DNA of 26,749 nucleotides. It comes from Spirogloea muscicola. Lineage: Eukaryota > Streptophyta > Zygnematophyceae > Spirogloeales > Spirogloeaceae. Of this stretch, positions 1 through 9,097 are shown one piece after another. Where the stretch lies: the NCBI GenBank assembly GCA_009602725.1, contig WELB01000293.1, positions 54,240-80,988 on the forward strand. Reading direction: 5' to 3'. Under the pieces are notes generated by a model. That model searched no databases. It worked only from the letters and a program-made list of their open reading frames with translations, and had not been told where the DNA came from. Every line of letters starts with the position of its first letter. The stretch's first letter is position 1. Both the position numbers and the translations under genes were made by a program.

Positions 1-1
1 T

Positions 2-160
2 TTCTCTCACTACCTCGCGCAAGAACTGCACTTTTTCGGTCCACAAGCTCTTCTTACGTGCGAACGATGGAGGAGCTCTGTGACAAACTATGCTCTGAGG
101 AAGAAGAAACAAACAACAATCGAGGACTACGTGGCCTCCAACAACATGCACGACGAGTAG
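2..160 (+). other. Open frame at window edge, unrecognised
   Basis: A 53-codon frame is open from the window edge and ends at a TAG. It contains a basic then acidic stretch (ALRKKKQTTIEDYVASNN) that reads like protein rather than random sequence. I do not recognise the family. It could be the end of an exon or of a transposon ORF that starts outside the window. Confidence 0.2.
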
Positions 161-1235
161 GAGCGCATCAGAGCTCGCTGGTCTTCAGTTTTTCATTGAG
201 CTTGCAAGGCTCACCAATATCGAGCACGTCTTGAGGCTAGGTAGAGCTGAAATGTGCACTCCCTCGCTTCCTCCTACTTTCAGGTGCGCTTGCTTGCCCT
301 CTTATGTGCAAGCAAGGCACCTATGTCTGCTCGGGCCATATGTGCCCTTGCCGAGGCTGGTCCTCAATGTAGCCCACATCGCACTTTGCTTGTCTTAGCC
401 AACCCCATCGACTTGCGGTCCCATCTAATGCTTCCTTACATCACCCTTGATATTACTAGTCAGCCTGCCTACACTTGTATGCGAGCTTACAGTCCACCTC
501 CTATCGGTGTCCTGCGATCTTGCATCGTTGCATTGAGGGCGCGATGAGCGATGGTAGCCGCTCATTCTAGGTGCTGGCTCCATCACAATGTGTCTTTCGT
601 CCTTGCTCACAAGTGAATTGCCATCTCGATTGCCGTGTTTCTCGAGCGGCTTCCCCTCCTTCGCCCCCATGGCCACCTTAAGAGTGGTTGCCACCATTGC
701 CTGCGTTCGGGTGTCTCTTTGTGGTAGAAGTGGATGCCCATGTGGGCGATTGTGGTGCCAAGAGAATGATGCTTGCAACCACGTTGCCACCTGAGCTTTG
801 CTCATTCGCCAATTTTCCAATATAATATTGTATATTTGCTGATTGTCACTGTATAGGCACATTTGGGGGCAATAGTGCCTCTACAAGGACACAAGAACCT
901 CTCCATATAATCACACATTTTCGCCAAACCGGCCGACGTGCCTATAACAAGGTTTGACTGTAGTGGCTGGGCCAGCTCACCCGCCCGACCCCCCGCCTCC
1001 CGGCTCCGCTAAGATAGTCACTGTAACGGGTCGGGCTACCCAATCATTAGCGGTCAGCGAATGATGTAACAGACAACTTATGCCGGGCCTGCGCTGACCA
1101 CAAGCGGGGCCGTGGGTGCCAATGCCCCGGCGTAGCCCGACGCCCTGCATGCAATGGAAACCAGCGCGCGCCCGTTAGCCACCGTCAGACGCTGCGGAGC
1201 GGACAACCTCATTGAAGAAGACCTGATTGGGATCG
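161..1235. other. Unassigned stretch
   Basis: I see no convincing gene here. A minus-strand frame of 145 codons (862-425) and shorter plus-strand frames have no recognisable motif. A TGTAACGGG start at about 1022 resembles the first bases of a gypsy-type LTR, but no matching end or second copy was found, so it is not annotated as one. Confidence 0.3.
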
Positions 1236-1345
1236 ATCGATGCAGGCCCCTCCGTCATTTGGCCCCTTCGAACCTTGTCAATTCTTTTCGGGCTGGCTTT
1301 TCACAGCCCTTGCCCCCATTGGGAGAGCCACTTCTTCTTCTTCTG
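1236..1345 (+). mobile_element. LINE 3' terminal fragment, subfamily E
   Basis: This is only the 3' UTR end of a LINE: the segment GGCCCCTTCG...TTGTCAATTC, then the hairpin GGGCTGGCTTTTCACAGCCC (1290-1309), then a TTGGGAGAGCC tail and a CTTCTTCTT end. It matches 15536-15615 closely, which defines a subfamily with a CAC-type loop. The coding part is absent, presumably through 5' truncation. Confidence 0.65.
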
Positions 1346-1608
1346 ATTGGGCCCTTGGCCTCGCAAGGACTCAAGGGCCGCCGGGTTTTGGCCGCTGGAG
1401 ATGTGTCCCGGCAGGCCCGGTGGGGCGAGGCGCCCACGGTAATGCGTTTGCTTCTGGCGAGGCAGGAGACGTCGTGCTCGCTTTTTGCTAGAGATTTTTC
1501 TATTAGAGCTCCTTTTTACATTGGAACTATTGTACCCCTATTCACTTCTGTTTTTCATTGTTAATATATACTTCATTAAACACTTCGAAGCCTCTATCTC
1601 GAGGTATT
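1346..1608. other. Unassigned stretch between LINE fragments
   Basis: Moderately GC-rich then AT-rich sequence without a recognisable gene. Short frames here share no motif with the LINE ORF or the gypsy element. Confidence 0.3.
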
Positions 1609-1665
1609 CGTCACCATCCAGTCCATTCCGATTTGCATCCACTGACTAGAGGTCACTGAGAGCCC
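1609..1665 (+). mobile_element. LINE ORF end, short fragment
   Basis: The frame HPVHSDLHPLTRGH-stop (stop at 1657-1659) matches the C-terminus of the long LINE copy (SYSDLHLLTRGY-stop, near 25245). The 3' UTR is missing. Unrelated sequence and then the gypsy remnant follow, so the fragment was probably cut by a later insertion or deletion. Confidence 0.5.
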
Positions 1666-1689
1666 CCATGCCCAGCACCACGTCGAACA

Positions 1690-2380
1690 GGTGCTGGGGG
1701 CCCACTCTGGCCTTGACGGGTCCCAGGAATCCGTCCAGGGCCATCTCCAACGTCGCCACCTACGTGCCCTAAGTATGTCAGCTCAGGCTGATTAAAGGCA
1801 CACTTGTGGATTTCTTGGCATACAACTTATATTCACGGAGCAACTGCAGCACTTGCCGCAAGTGCCGCACATGATCCTCAAGCGTTTTACTGAACACCAG
1901 GATATCATCCAAGTAAACCAGTACGAAATCATACAGTAGGGGGCCAAAGACTTTCGTCATTACAGCCTGAAATGTGGCAGGTGCATTGGTCAAGCCAAAA
2001 CTGAGCACCTTGAATTGGAAGTGACCGATTGGCGTACGGAACGCCGACTTCGGTACGTCCTCAGGGGTAGTGCGAATTTGGTGATAGCCGCTTTGCAATC
2101 AAGAGAGCTGAACACTTCAGCTCCTGCGAGACGATCGAACAGATCATCAATTCGCGGCAACGGATACTGATTCTTGACGGTGTGCTTGTTAAGAGCTCGA
2201 TAATCGATGCACATTCGAAGACTACCATCCTTCTTCTTGACGAAGAGGATCGATGCACCGTATGGCGACTGGGAAGGCTCAATGTACCCTTTCCTTAGCA
2301 AATCCTGCACTTGGGATTGCATCTCGCGAAATTCGAGAGGACTCAGTCGATACATAAGACGGTACGGCGGCGCAGCGCCG
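1690..2380 (-). pseudogene. Ty3/gypsy reverse transcriptase, broken
   Basis: The part 2355-2090 encodes the RT fingers: [40 protein letters not shown] and the start of the LD-(L)-QSGYHQ motif. A one-base loss near 2095 shifts the frame; the next part, 2098-1778, has [31 protein letters not shown] and the catalytic YLDDILVFS (YLDD at 1915-1904). A further shift near 1790 moves to a frame with [14 protein letters not shown], the usual end of the RT connection region, and homology is lost by about 1690. No RNase H follows. The catalytic residues are intact, but the frame breaks make it non-functional. Confidence 0.9.
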
Positions 2381-2965
2381 GGCTCAGTGGAATTGTATGA
2401 GCCACGCCTCGATGAGGAGGCAGACCGTCTGGGAGAACATCGGGGAACACATCCGAGAATTCCGCCAACAACTTGTCAAGAGCCGGCCCATGTGAGGCCA
2501 CATCACTCACTACTCCGGAGTCAGGGGGAGACTCCGCACTCATTACCACCAACAGATACACGGGCGAAGCCGGTTCTGCGTGAAGAAGCTTCTTGACCTG
2601 CACAGGCGACAGCTGGATAGTAGAAGCATTCACGGATGGTGGTGCGCGGGGAACGTCTTTGTGCAATACAAAACGACGGGCGCCGTGTTGACCAGAGCAA
2701 GTCCGCGCATCGAAGTCAAGCAGGGCCGCAGTGGAACTTAGCCAATCATCACCCAAAATCACATCAAAGCCCGGTGCCAATTCCATGACAAGGCAAGACA
2801 CAACCGTCTTATAATTTTGAATGCGCATGGGGACTCGACACTAGCCCATGACTTCGGCAGTTTGTCCATTTGCCAATGTAGCTTGAGAGACATCAACGGG
2901 CATTACAACAAAAGCCTTGTCGCTCACAACTGATGCAGGAGACAGTAGCCCCTGTATCTATAAGG
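2343..2965 (-). pseudogene. Ty3/gypsy aspartic protease region, broken
   Basis: The active-site motif ILIDTGATVSCI (DTGA at about 2961-2944) is the retroviral-type aspartic protease signature. A frame change follows, then KAFVVMPVDVSQATLANGQT, an in-frame TAG near 2840, and then the open frame 2828-2343 with LAPGFDVILGDDWL, the second conserved protease block, followed by a linker (HTIPLSP) leading into RT. It would cleave the Gag-Pol polyprotein in an active element. Here it is split by a shift and a stop. Confidence 0.85.
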
Positions 2966-3382
2966 ATCTGGACCGGCCAATCGGCCACCAATCCTGAGAA
3001 TAACATTGTTGGCGCTGCTGCAGCGACTGCTGAGGCACTGACAGTAGTAAGAATAAAAGTCCGAGCTACATAGATTAACAGTTCCTTGAGGGGCGTACTA
3101 CGCCTTCAACTCCCGACTGCACTTGGGGGCGCTTCGCCATGTAGCGACACAACAACACCAGCCCCGACGGAGGTTGAGGGTTTACTTCTCGACTGCACAG
3201 AACAATGAAGAACACCGGTTCTTTAGCACCATGGAAACTGATCCAGCTCAAGTACGTGCTCGCAGCTTTCTGCAACTGATTGGAAGGAACCCAAACAACA
3301 AGGGGACTTTCGTTCACCAGTGCTGGCTTAAGGGCATGCACAGAGCGTACTACTGGCATAACAGACAGCAGACACTCTCGTC

Positions 3383-4420
3383 CTATACGTTTAAACAGCA
3401 ATTCCACCTCATGCTGATGAAACACCCACAACGGTGAGAGGAGGGGCACTCACTTTTCCCTTTTCCCTTGTACGAGCCCTTCGGGCGTGTCGAAGCAGGC
3501 TTGGTAGGTTGGGATGTTGGCGGCTGCAGGCAGTCCCGAATACGGTGGCCCTTCTGGCCGCACCTGTAGCAGGCTCTGTCCTCTTCTGGGACGAACTTTG
3601 CTGGAGCCTTGGCTGGTGCCGACCGTGATGATGGCCCAGGCCTACCACCTGTCTTGAACCCGGACTTGGGTTTGAAGCGTTTTGCGGTTGAAGACCCCGC
3701 CTTGTCCCCATCTTCCTCCCGGAGGAAGCGCTTACGAGTAGGGTACATGGAGTACGACTGGCGAGCTTGCTCAATAAGCTTTTCCAAAGTCGTCACAGTC
3801 TGGAAGGTGGTCTTGTCGACTTGTGACGCTATGTGTGGCGGGAGACCAGCTTTGAAGCGCTGCACTTGGTCCTTGGCGTCCACAGACCCACAATTGACCA
3901 GCAGCATGAGAAACCTCCGTACATAGTCTTCGAAATCATCTTCGCGCATGCGAATGGCGTCGAGCTTATTTCAGGCTTTTTAACTCCTCATGCACTTCAC
4001 CATACATCGACGTCAGCAACTTTGTAAAGAAATCCCATGTGTTAAAAACTCTGGGGGTAGAGGATAGCTTCACCGACTCCCACCACGTGGCAGGATCACC
4101 GGTCAGGTACGTAACAGCAATTCCGACTCGCGACGTCGATAGCACCTTGCAGAAGACAAACCACGCTACCATTTCGCCCAACCATGCCGCAAGACTGCCT
4201 TGACCACTCCACTTCGCTGGCTGGCATGGCTGGCCACGGCCCAGCCGAGCGCCATGGTTGACTCTGGCTTTGAGGCGTTGGATCCTTTCCTCACCCGTAC
4301 ACACCCGAGCAATCCAGGTCCGAACCTCGGCGCACAGCAGATTTGCCAGCGGTTCCCCACCAGGAACAGCAGTCTTCAGCTGCTCCTTCAGGCGCTCGAG
4401 GCAGTTTTGCGGCATGATTG
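3383..4420 (-). pseudogene. Ty3/gypsy gag with CCHC zinc knuckle, broken
   Basis: The capsid-like region runs from a plausible start MPQNCLERLKEQ near 4415 through LTGDPATWWESVKLSS and FNTWDFFTKLLTSMYGEVHEELK. It then meets an extra base near 3970 that gives a stop. The frame resumes at 3949 with DDFEDYVRRFLMLLVNC, AGLPPHIASQVDK, a basic linker and the zinc knuckle CYRCGQKGHRIRDC (C-x2-C-x4-H-x4-C), and is lost near 3383. Gag forms the virus-like particle and binds the RNA. The upstream 40 bp that extend the frame to 4460 belong to the inverted second copy, not to the original N-terminus. Confidence 0.85.
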
Positions 4421-4421
4421 C

Positions 4422-4905
4422 GCGAAATGGTAGCGTGGTTTGTCCTCTGCGAGGTGCCATGGACGTCGCGAGTCGGAATTGCTGCCACGTACCTGACCGG
4501 TGACTCTGCCACGTGGTGGGAGTTGGTGAAGCTATCCTCTACCCCCAGTGTTTTTAACACATGGGATTTCTTCACAAGGTCGCTGACGTCGATGTACGGT
4601 GAAGTGCATGAGGAGTTGAAGGCCCGGAATCAGCTCGACGCCATTCGCATGCGCGGAGATGATCTTGAAGACTATGCAAGGAGGTTTCACATGCTGCTAG
4701 TCAAGTGTGGGTCTATGGACGCCAAGGACCAAGTGCAGCGGTTCAAGGCTGGTCTCCCGCCACACATAGCGGCGCTGTCACAAGTCGACAAGACCACCTT
4801 CCAACCTGTGACGACTTTGGAAAAGCTTATTGAGCAAGCTCGTCAGTCGTACTCCATGTACCCTACTCGTAAGCGCTTCCTCCGGGAGGAAGATGGGGAC
4901 AAGGC
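4422..4905 (+). repeat. Inverted second copy of the gag segment
   Basis: This block encodes on the plus strand the same gag segment that 3699-4177 encodes on the minus strand, starting at EMVAWFV and ending at REEDGDKA. The arms are about 480 bp each, with a 244-bp spacer (4178-4421). The plus copy is in frame where the minus copy has an extra base near 3970, and it carries two extra residues (PPHIAALSQVDK against PPHIASQVDK). The arms are therefore diverged, not recently copied. It sits between the primer binding site and the minus gag, where the leader should be. Confidence 0.85.
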
Positions 4906-4920
4906 AATGGAGATGGGGAC

Positions 4921-4935
4921 AATCTTCTGATACCA
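4921..4935 (-). promoter_or_regulatory. Primer binding site, initiator-Met tRNA type
   Basis: On the minus strand the sequence TGGTATCAGAAGATT begins one base inside the LTR end. The first ten bases match the standard plant-type primer binding site complementary to the 3' end of initiator-Met tRNA (TGGTATCAGA). This fixes the orientation and the 5' LTR boundary of the minus-strand element. Confidence 0.75.
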
Positions 4936-4936
4936 A

Positions 4937-5802
4937 TGAAGCATTCCTGACCCTTAGGAGCACAGTCAAGGGTCAGTTAGTCCTTACTGGATTCGGTCAT
5001 AGGGGTTTAGAGACAAACCCCCAGCAAAGCGAAGCACCACGTGTTCTACACAGCGGAAGTCTTGCCCCGAGATGCTGCCGACAGGCAGCAGCTCACCTCT
5101 CAGGTACGGGCCAGCGACTGCAGTCTCAGTGTTACTCACAGAGAGCCGATGAAGATCCGCGACGACGGGATGCGGCGACGGGCTGCGGCAGCAGGCAGCA
5201 GCAGGGCTGCGTCGGCGGGCTGCGGCAGCAGGCGGCAGCAGGGCTGCGCCTCTCTCTCGCGGGCTTCACTGAGTTTGGCCGGGTCCCCCGAGTCTGCTCT
5301 CAGCCCTACTTGTAGTGCTTCACGTGCCACCCTCCCCAGGGGTCTCTGGGAGGCTCGTCGCAGGGCCCACCTGGGGGAGGCGGGCCCGACAAGGGGAATC
5401 TAGCACGAGGGCAGGCCACGCGGCTCCCTTCCGGAAGCGGCGGCCATCCTGCGGCGCCGCCGAGCGGCGGCTGCTCTGACTGCGGCGCTGGCTTGCGGCG
5501 CCGCTAGTGGGTCACAGGTGTGGCGCGGCGTCACAGGCGCGCCACGCGTGTCGCATACACGTCATTGCGAGCACGGGCGGCAGATTCAGGAAGATGCTGA
5601 GAAGCTCCAAGCTCCGCTTTGGGAGTCCAGGATTCGCCACCTCTGCTGGAGGCGGCGCGCCTGCACGTCACATCGTCAGCAGGCGCGTCACACCGCTTCG
5701 CGGGTCGCTCGCGCGTCGCACGCGTCAGGCACGTGCGCGTCAGTGGTTACACAATAGCGCTTAACTCGGAGTTAAGCGTCCCGTAACGGCGGGGACGTTA
5801 CA
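4937..5802 (-). repeat. 5' LTR of the Ty3/gypsy element
   Basis: On the minus strand the LTR starts TGTAACGTCC (at 5802) and ends GCTTCA (at 4937), one base before the primer binding site. That gives the usual TG...CA termini and a length of 866 bp. The start TGTAACG is typical of gypsy-type LTRs. Part of it (about 5041-5410) is related to the LTR fragment at 7213-7799. No second LTR of this copy was found, and no target duplication can be tested because the other end is lost. Confidence 0.65.
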
Positions 5803-6023
5803 GGGGCTGCCAAACACAAGGCAGAGGCCGAAGATAGGCAACAAAAGGGCGGCCAGGACTGAAGATGGAACAGAACCCTTGTTTATGAGAAGTGTGTGTA
5901 CTGATCGGACTCAGAGCGACCTATACAGATGCAAGTAGAGCAACAGAAGAAGAAAAGGAAGAATTGATATAGCGGGAACAGTGGAAGACAGCTGAGCCCT
6001 CGAAGAAGTCGCTCGGCCTGGTC
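5803..6023. other. Unassigned flank of LTR
   Basis: A short purine-rich stretch between the LTR end and the next LINE copy. No gene or repeat is recognised. Confidence 0.3.
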
Positions 6024-6440
6024 GGCGGCGTGAGCTTGGGTGGCTGCCATGGCGCTGTTCTGTCCCTGCTCGCCCGCCACACCATCGCCCGTCGCTTCCA
6101 TGGGGAGCCGGTCGACTTTCCTGCAGCCGGGTCCTGGCGCAAGTGTACCGTATGCGCCTGGCCGTCTCGCTGCAGAGGTCTATGGCCCGTGCGCTGCACC
6201 TTCGTGCCGGCAGAGCCCTCGCTGCTGCCTCTGGCTCTGGCCAGGGGACCCACTTCCAGGAGCCTAGCATCTCTGATCTGCGGCTGCTTAGCAGGGGTGA
6301 CTGAGTGATTCGTAGCTGCTTTGTTTCTTTGTGTGCTTGTTTCTCTTAGCGCTTCCCCTGGCCCCCTTCTCGTACTTTGTTCATTCTTTTTTGGGCTGGC
6401 TTCTCCAGCCCCTATCCTCAATGGGCGAGCCCTTTCTTCT
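6024..6440 (+). mobile_element. LINE 3' fragment with endonuclease C-terminus, subfamily A
   Basis: The translation runs GAVLSLLARHTIARRFHGEP, then after a one-base loss near 6140 LAQVYRMRLAVSLQRSMARA, LHLRAGRALAAASGSGQGTH and ISDLRLLSRGD-stop (stop at about 6302). This is the C-terminal part of the LINE endonuclease domain. The 3' UTR holds the hairpin GGGCTGG-CTTCT-CCAGCCC, then CTCAATGGGCGAGCCC and the terminal TTTCTTCT. It is 5'-truncated. Confidence 0.8.
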
Positions 6441-6519
6441 GTGGCCGCCGCATCGTGCAGTCTGCTAGTCTACATGTAGCGTTCGGTCCTTAACAGGCAG
6501 GGTAGAGCCCAATGCGTCC

Positions 6520-6640
6520 TTTTTGGGATTTTGGGTTTTTCTTAGCGCGTCCCCTGGCCCCCTTCTCGTGCATTGTTCGTTCTTTCTTGGGCTGGCTTTT
6601 CCAGCCCCTATCCTCAATAGGCGAGCACTTTCGTCTTCTT
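6520..6640 (+). mobile_element. LINE 3' UTR fragment, subfamily A
   Basis: A second subfamily A 3' end in the same orientation, directly downstream of the first: CTTAGCGCGTCCCCTGGCCC, hairpin GGGCTGGCTTTTCCAGCCCC, CAATAGGCGAGCAC and a TTTCGTCTTCTT end. Its left boundary is uncertain; about 75 bp of unassigned sequence (6441-6519) separates it from the previous copy. Confidence 0.7.
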
Positions 6641-7104
6641 GGGATTTGAGTGCTTGGGTGAGGGAAGAGCGATAGATGTTCACGGGGCCTTCGGCAGCCG
6701 CTGGCTGGATCTCCTCCAGCGGCTTGCTCGTCAGGCTATTGATCGGCGGTCGGGTCCGCCCAGGGCGCTTCCCGGCTTCAACGCCGTCGGGTCGCTCGCC
6801 CAGGTCTTTCGCATGCGCTTGGCGGTATCGTTCCAGCGATCCCTTGCCCACGCTGTCCACACGCGCGCAGGACGCGCTCTGGCCGCGGCCTCCGGGTCTC
6901 GGCGGAGTGCCTCCTTCCCTGCCTCGAGCTACTTGGACCTGATGTTGCTCACTCGCGGGTACTGAGCTTCCCTAGTATGTTGTCGTGATTGGTAGAGTAG
7001 AGGAGTCCTTCCTCGGCTTCTCATTCTTCGGCTTTTGGACATTGTCCGTTCTTTTTGGGCTGGCTTTGCCAGCCCCTCTTTCTCCATGGGCGTGCCTTCT
7101 TCTT
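6641..7104 (+). mobile_element. LINE 3' fragment, subfamily B, open C-terminal frame
   Basis: An uninterrupted frame (about 6660-6965) encodes AIDVHGAFGSRWLDLLQRLA, SLAQVFRMRLAVSFQRS, AHAVHTRAGRALAAASGSRR and SSYLDLMLLTRGY-stop. This is the last third of the LINE endonuclease region. The 3' UTR has TTTTGGACATTGTCCG, the hairpin GGGCTGGCTTTGCCAGCCCC and CATGGGCGTGCC. It meets an inverted copy tail to tail at 7105. Confidence 0.85.
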
Positions 7105-7212
7105 GAAGTGCTCGCCCATGGAGAATAGGGGCTGGGAAAGGCCAGCCCAAAAGAATGGACAAGGTCGTGAGGGGCCGGATGGCGCAAATAGCGAGATACA
7201 ATAACTAAGGGT
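7105..7212 (-). mobile_element. LINE 3' UTR fragment, subfamily C
   Basis: In sense orientation it reads GCGCCATCCGGCCCCTCACG, ACCTTGTCCATTCTTTT, hairpin GGGCTGGCCTTTCCCAGCCC, CCATGGGCGAGCACTTC. It matches 22833-22940 closely and 15715-15842 more weakly. No coding part remains. It is tail to tail with 6641-7104. Confidence 0.75.
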
Positions 7213-7416
7213 GGTGAGGACAACCACCCGCCACGAGGAAGCACTCCGGCACAGCGGAAGACTTCCCCTGTGGCGCTGCCGCTAGGCAGCAGCTCCACCT
7301 CTTGGGCACTTGCTGCAGACTTGCCTCTAGCGGGACGCCGCCATGGTCTCCACAGCGAGCCGGCAACGAGCCGCGCGGGTCAGCGGTCTACAGCAGCAGC
7401 AGCAGGCCTGCGGCTC
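7213..7416. repeat. LTR-related fragment, left part
   Basis: The run CACAGCGGAAGACTT, CGCTGCCG, AGGCAGCAGCTCC resembles 5050-5100 inside the gypsy LTR, and CAG/GCAGCAGC-rich DNA follows in both. The element continues at 7641-7799 beyond an inserted LINE. It is probably a degraded LTR of the same or a related gypsy family. Confidence 0.5.
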
Positions 7417-7423
7417 TCTCAGA

Positions 7424-7633
7424 AGAAGGGCTCGCCCATTGAGGATAGGGGCTGGAAAAACCAGCCCAAAAAAAGAATGAACAAAGTACGAGAAGGGGCC
7501 AGAGGAAGCGTTAAGAAAACAAAGCACACAAAGAATAAAGCAGCTACAAATCACTCAGTAATTCCTGCTAAGCAGCCTCAAGTCAGAGAGGCTAGGGTCC
7601 TGAAAGTGGGTCCCCTGGCCAGAGCCAGAGGAT
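7424..7633 (-). mobile_element. LINE 3' fragment with target duplication, subfamily A
   Basis: This is the best-bounded LINE insertion in the window. In sense orientation it begins near the C-terminus (SGSGQGTHFQ, SLSDLRLLSRNY-stop), continues through the 3' UTR with hairpin GGGCTGGTTTTTCCAGCCCC, and ends CAATGGGCGAGCCCTTCT. It is flanked by the direct repeat TCTCAGA (7417-7423 and 7634-7640) and splits an LTR fragment that is continuous at 5041-5410. Confidence 0.85.
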
Positions 7634-7640
7634 TCTCAGA

Positions 7641-7799
7641 GCTTCACTGAGTCCCCGATCTCCGGTCGGGTCTCTCTCTACTCCTTCCTCTCGTGCTTCT
7701 CTGTGCCACCCTCTATGTATGGGGGTCGCCCCACGGCTCGCCCGCGAGGAGCGGTGCCTGACCAGGAACCACGAGCTGTGTCCGGCAGGCGCCATGGGA
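7641..7799. repeat. LTR-related fragment, right part
   Basis: The sequence GCTTCACTGAGT, then a CT-rich run, then GTGCCACCCTC parallels 5265-5340 of the gypsy LTR, where the two halves are joined without the LINE. Similarity fades after about 7760. Confidence 0.5.
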
Positions 7800-7984
7800 G
7801 TCAACGATTGTCACCGTTGACAACTTGACACGCAAGTTGCGAGGAACTTGCTGCCCTCAACTGTTGCGAACAGATGTAAGCATGTGATCACAAACACTGT
7901 TTGGCGCTCACAGACCTGGGAACATTACAAAGGGACCACTCTACCGATACTATGCATTAGCGACTGGACTGGGTAACCATCTGA

Positions 7985-8375
7985 ATCAGCCTAGTGAGCC
8001 GTGGGAGCACGCCCTGTAGGACCCTACTTGAGAATATAGCGAGTCTGGGATATGCACGCCGCGAGGATATGCTTCCAGCCCAGATGGTTATGCCGGCAGC
8101 CCATCTGTCATTTCTGCGACGTCGAGTGTCAGCTTGTCTGCAGCGAGCTCAGGCTCATGCGTTGCACCAGAAAGCTGGTCGAGCCTTAGCTGGTAGTTCA
8201 AGAGCTTGTCGATTGCCGTCCGGTATTCGAGCACCAGCTAGCGACCTCTGTGTGCTGACTCGTGGTTACTGAGCGGGTCAGCTTAGCAGCAGGTGACGTA
8301 CATTTGTCAATGTGCTTGCCTTTGTACTTGGCCACACATGGCCTCCCCATCTCTCAATACACACGCATTCCCCTG
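7985..8375 (+). mobile_element. LINE 3' fragment, subfamily D
   Basis: An open frame (7994-8272) encodes TPCRTLLENIASLGYARRED, PAAHLSFLRRRVSACLQRAQ, ALHQKAGRALAGSSRA and SDLCVLTRGY-stop. It aligns with the C-terminal part of the copy at 16018-16652, so both belong to a subfamily well apart from A-C. The 3' UTR carries GGCC-ACACAT-GGCC at the place where other subfamilies have the GGGCTGG hairpin. The GGGCGAGC end is not recognisable, so the 3' boundary is approximate. Confidence 0.75.
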
Positions 8376-9035
8376 TAGGAAGGGGAGCCATGGCAGATCG
8401 GATTGTTTTGTGAATCTGAGGCCACCGCACTGCTCCGGTGCGCTCTAGCTATGGCAGCCACCCACCTTAGGTGCAGGCGGAGCCTGTGCTAGTCTGACCT
8501 GCCGCCACGAGCGGGTCTGGGCCTGTACCGCTGTAGCGGGGGCTCTCTGCTGGTCTGACCGGAAGGGGCGAAGTACCAGCTGAGGACACTGGAAAGGACA
8601 GACCTGGATGCAGTCGCTGTTCTATGCAGCCAAGAGGTTTGACATTAAGATTCGCCAGATTTGAGAGTGCAAGAACGTGTAATTGCAGAGCCGTTGTCTT
8701 GGGTAGCGGTGTAGATGATAGGATGCATGTTGCCAATTGCGAGCTGCCCGCAGGCGGCCGAGTTGACGCATGCTGGCTGTGCATCATGCGTGGCTGGTTG
8801 CCGACTGCCATCAAGAGGTTATCGTCGCTGGCACCTGCAAATAGCTGCCATTACCGCCTGACTCAATGACATGCCAGAAGCTTTTGATATACCGCTTTTG
8901 CTGGAACAACAAGAAACTGCGCAGTTAAGCGCCAAGCTTCGAGTGATCTGCGATCGGATTGAACGCGTGCCGTGTCACCATCTTGTCTGTGGGTCAATCT
9001 AAAACAGCTGGCCTGCAGGTGCCACGTGCTCTTGC
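8376..9035. other. Intergenic or 3' flank of O-fucosyltransferase gene
   Basis: No gene was recognised. The 115-codon minus frame (8814-8467) lies downstream of the O-fucosyltransferase stop and has no motif. It is probably flank or 3' UTR. Confidence 0.35.
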
Positions 9036-9037
9036 CT

Positions 9038-9043
9038 TTTATT
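9038..9043 (-). promoter_or_regulatory. Possible poly(A) signal AATAAA
   Basis: AATAAA on the minus strand lies about 55 bases after the O-fucosyltransferase stop codon (9098-9100). Green algae often use TGTAA instead, so this is only a candidate. Confidence 0.3.
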
Positions 9044-9097
9044 GACTGAGAGTGTTATGGTGATTCATCACAGGAGGAAGGTTTGGTGAGAAGGGCG

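Larger units (their letters stand above)
1680..4420 (-). mobile_element. Ty3/gypsy LTR retrotransposon, decayed internal region
   Basis: Reading on the minus strand from about 4420 down, the order is gag, aspartic protease, reverse transcriptase, as in Ty3/gypsy (Metaviridae-type) elements. RNase H and integrase are missing, because the copy stops just after the end of the RT near 1690. At least five frame breaks are visible: in gag near 3970, between gag and protease, after the protease active site, at the PR-RT junction near 2380, and inside RT near 2095. There is also an in-frame stop near 2840. No 3' LTR is recognisable at the low-coordinate end. The copy is a dead relic joined at the other side to an inverted gag copy, a primer binding site and an LTR (separate entries). 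Confidence 0.9.

Noticed and set aside
425-862. 145-codon minus frame near the window start
   Set aside because: No recognisable domain, no splice context and no similarity to the elements found; kept only as unassigned sequence.
1020-1160. Possible LTR start TGTAACGGG
   Set aside because: No matching end, primer binding site or second copy could be found, and it differs from the LTR at 4937-5802 after the first bases.
7800-7821. Small inverted repeat GTCAACG...CGTTGAC
   Set aside because: Only 7-bp arms, no context that suggests an operator or a transposon end.
6024-8375. CRISPR-like or tandem repeat array from the recurring GGGCTGGC palindromes
   Set aside because: Spacing is irregular, orientation is mixed, and each palindrome sits in a homologous LINE 3' UTR with an adjacent ORF end; they are dispersed element copies.
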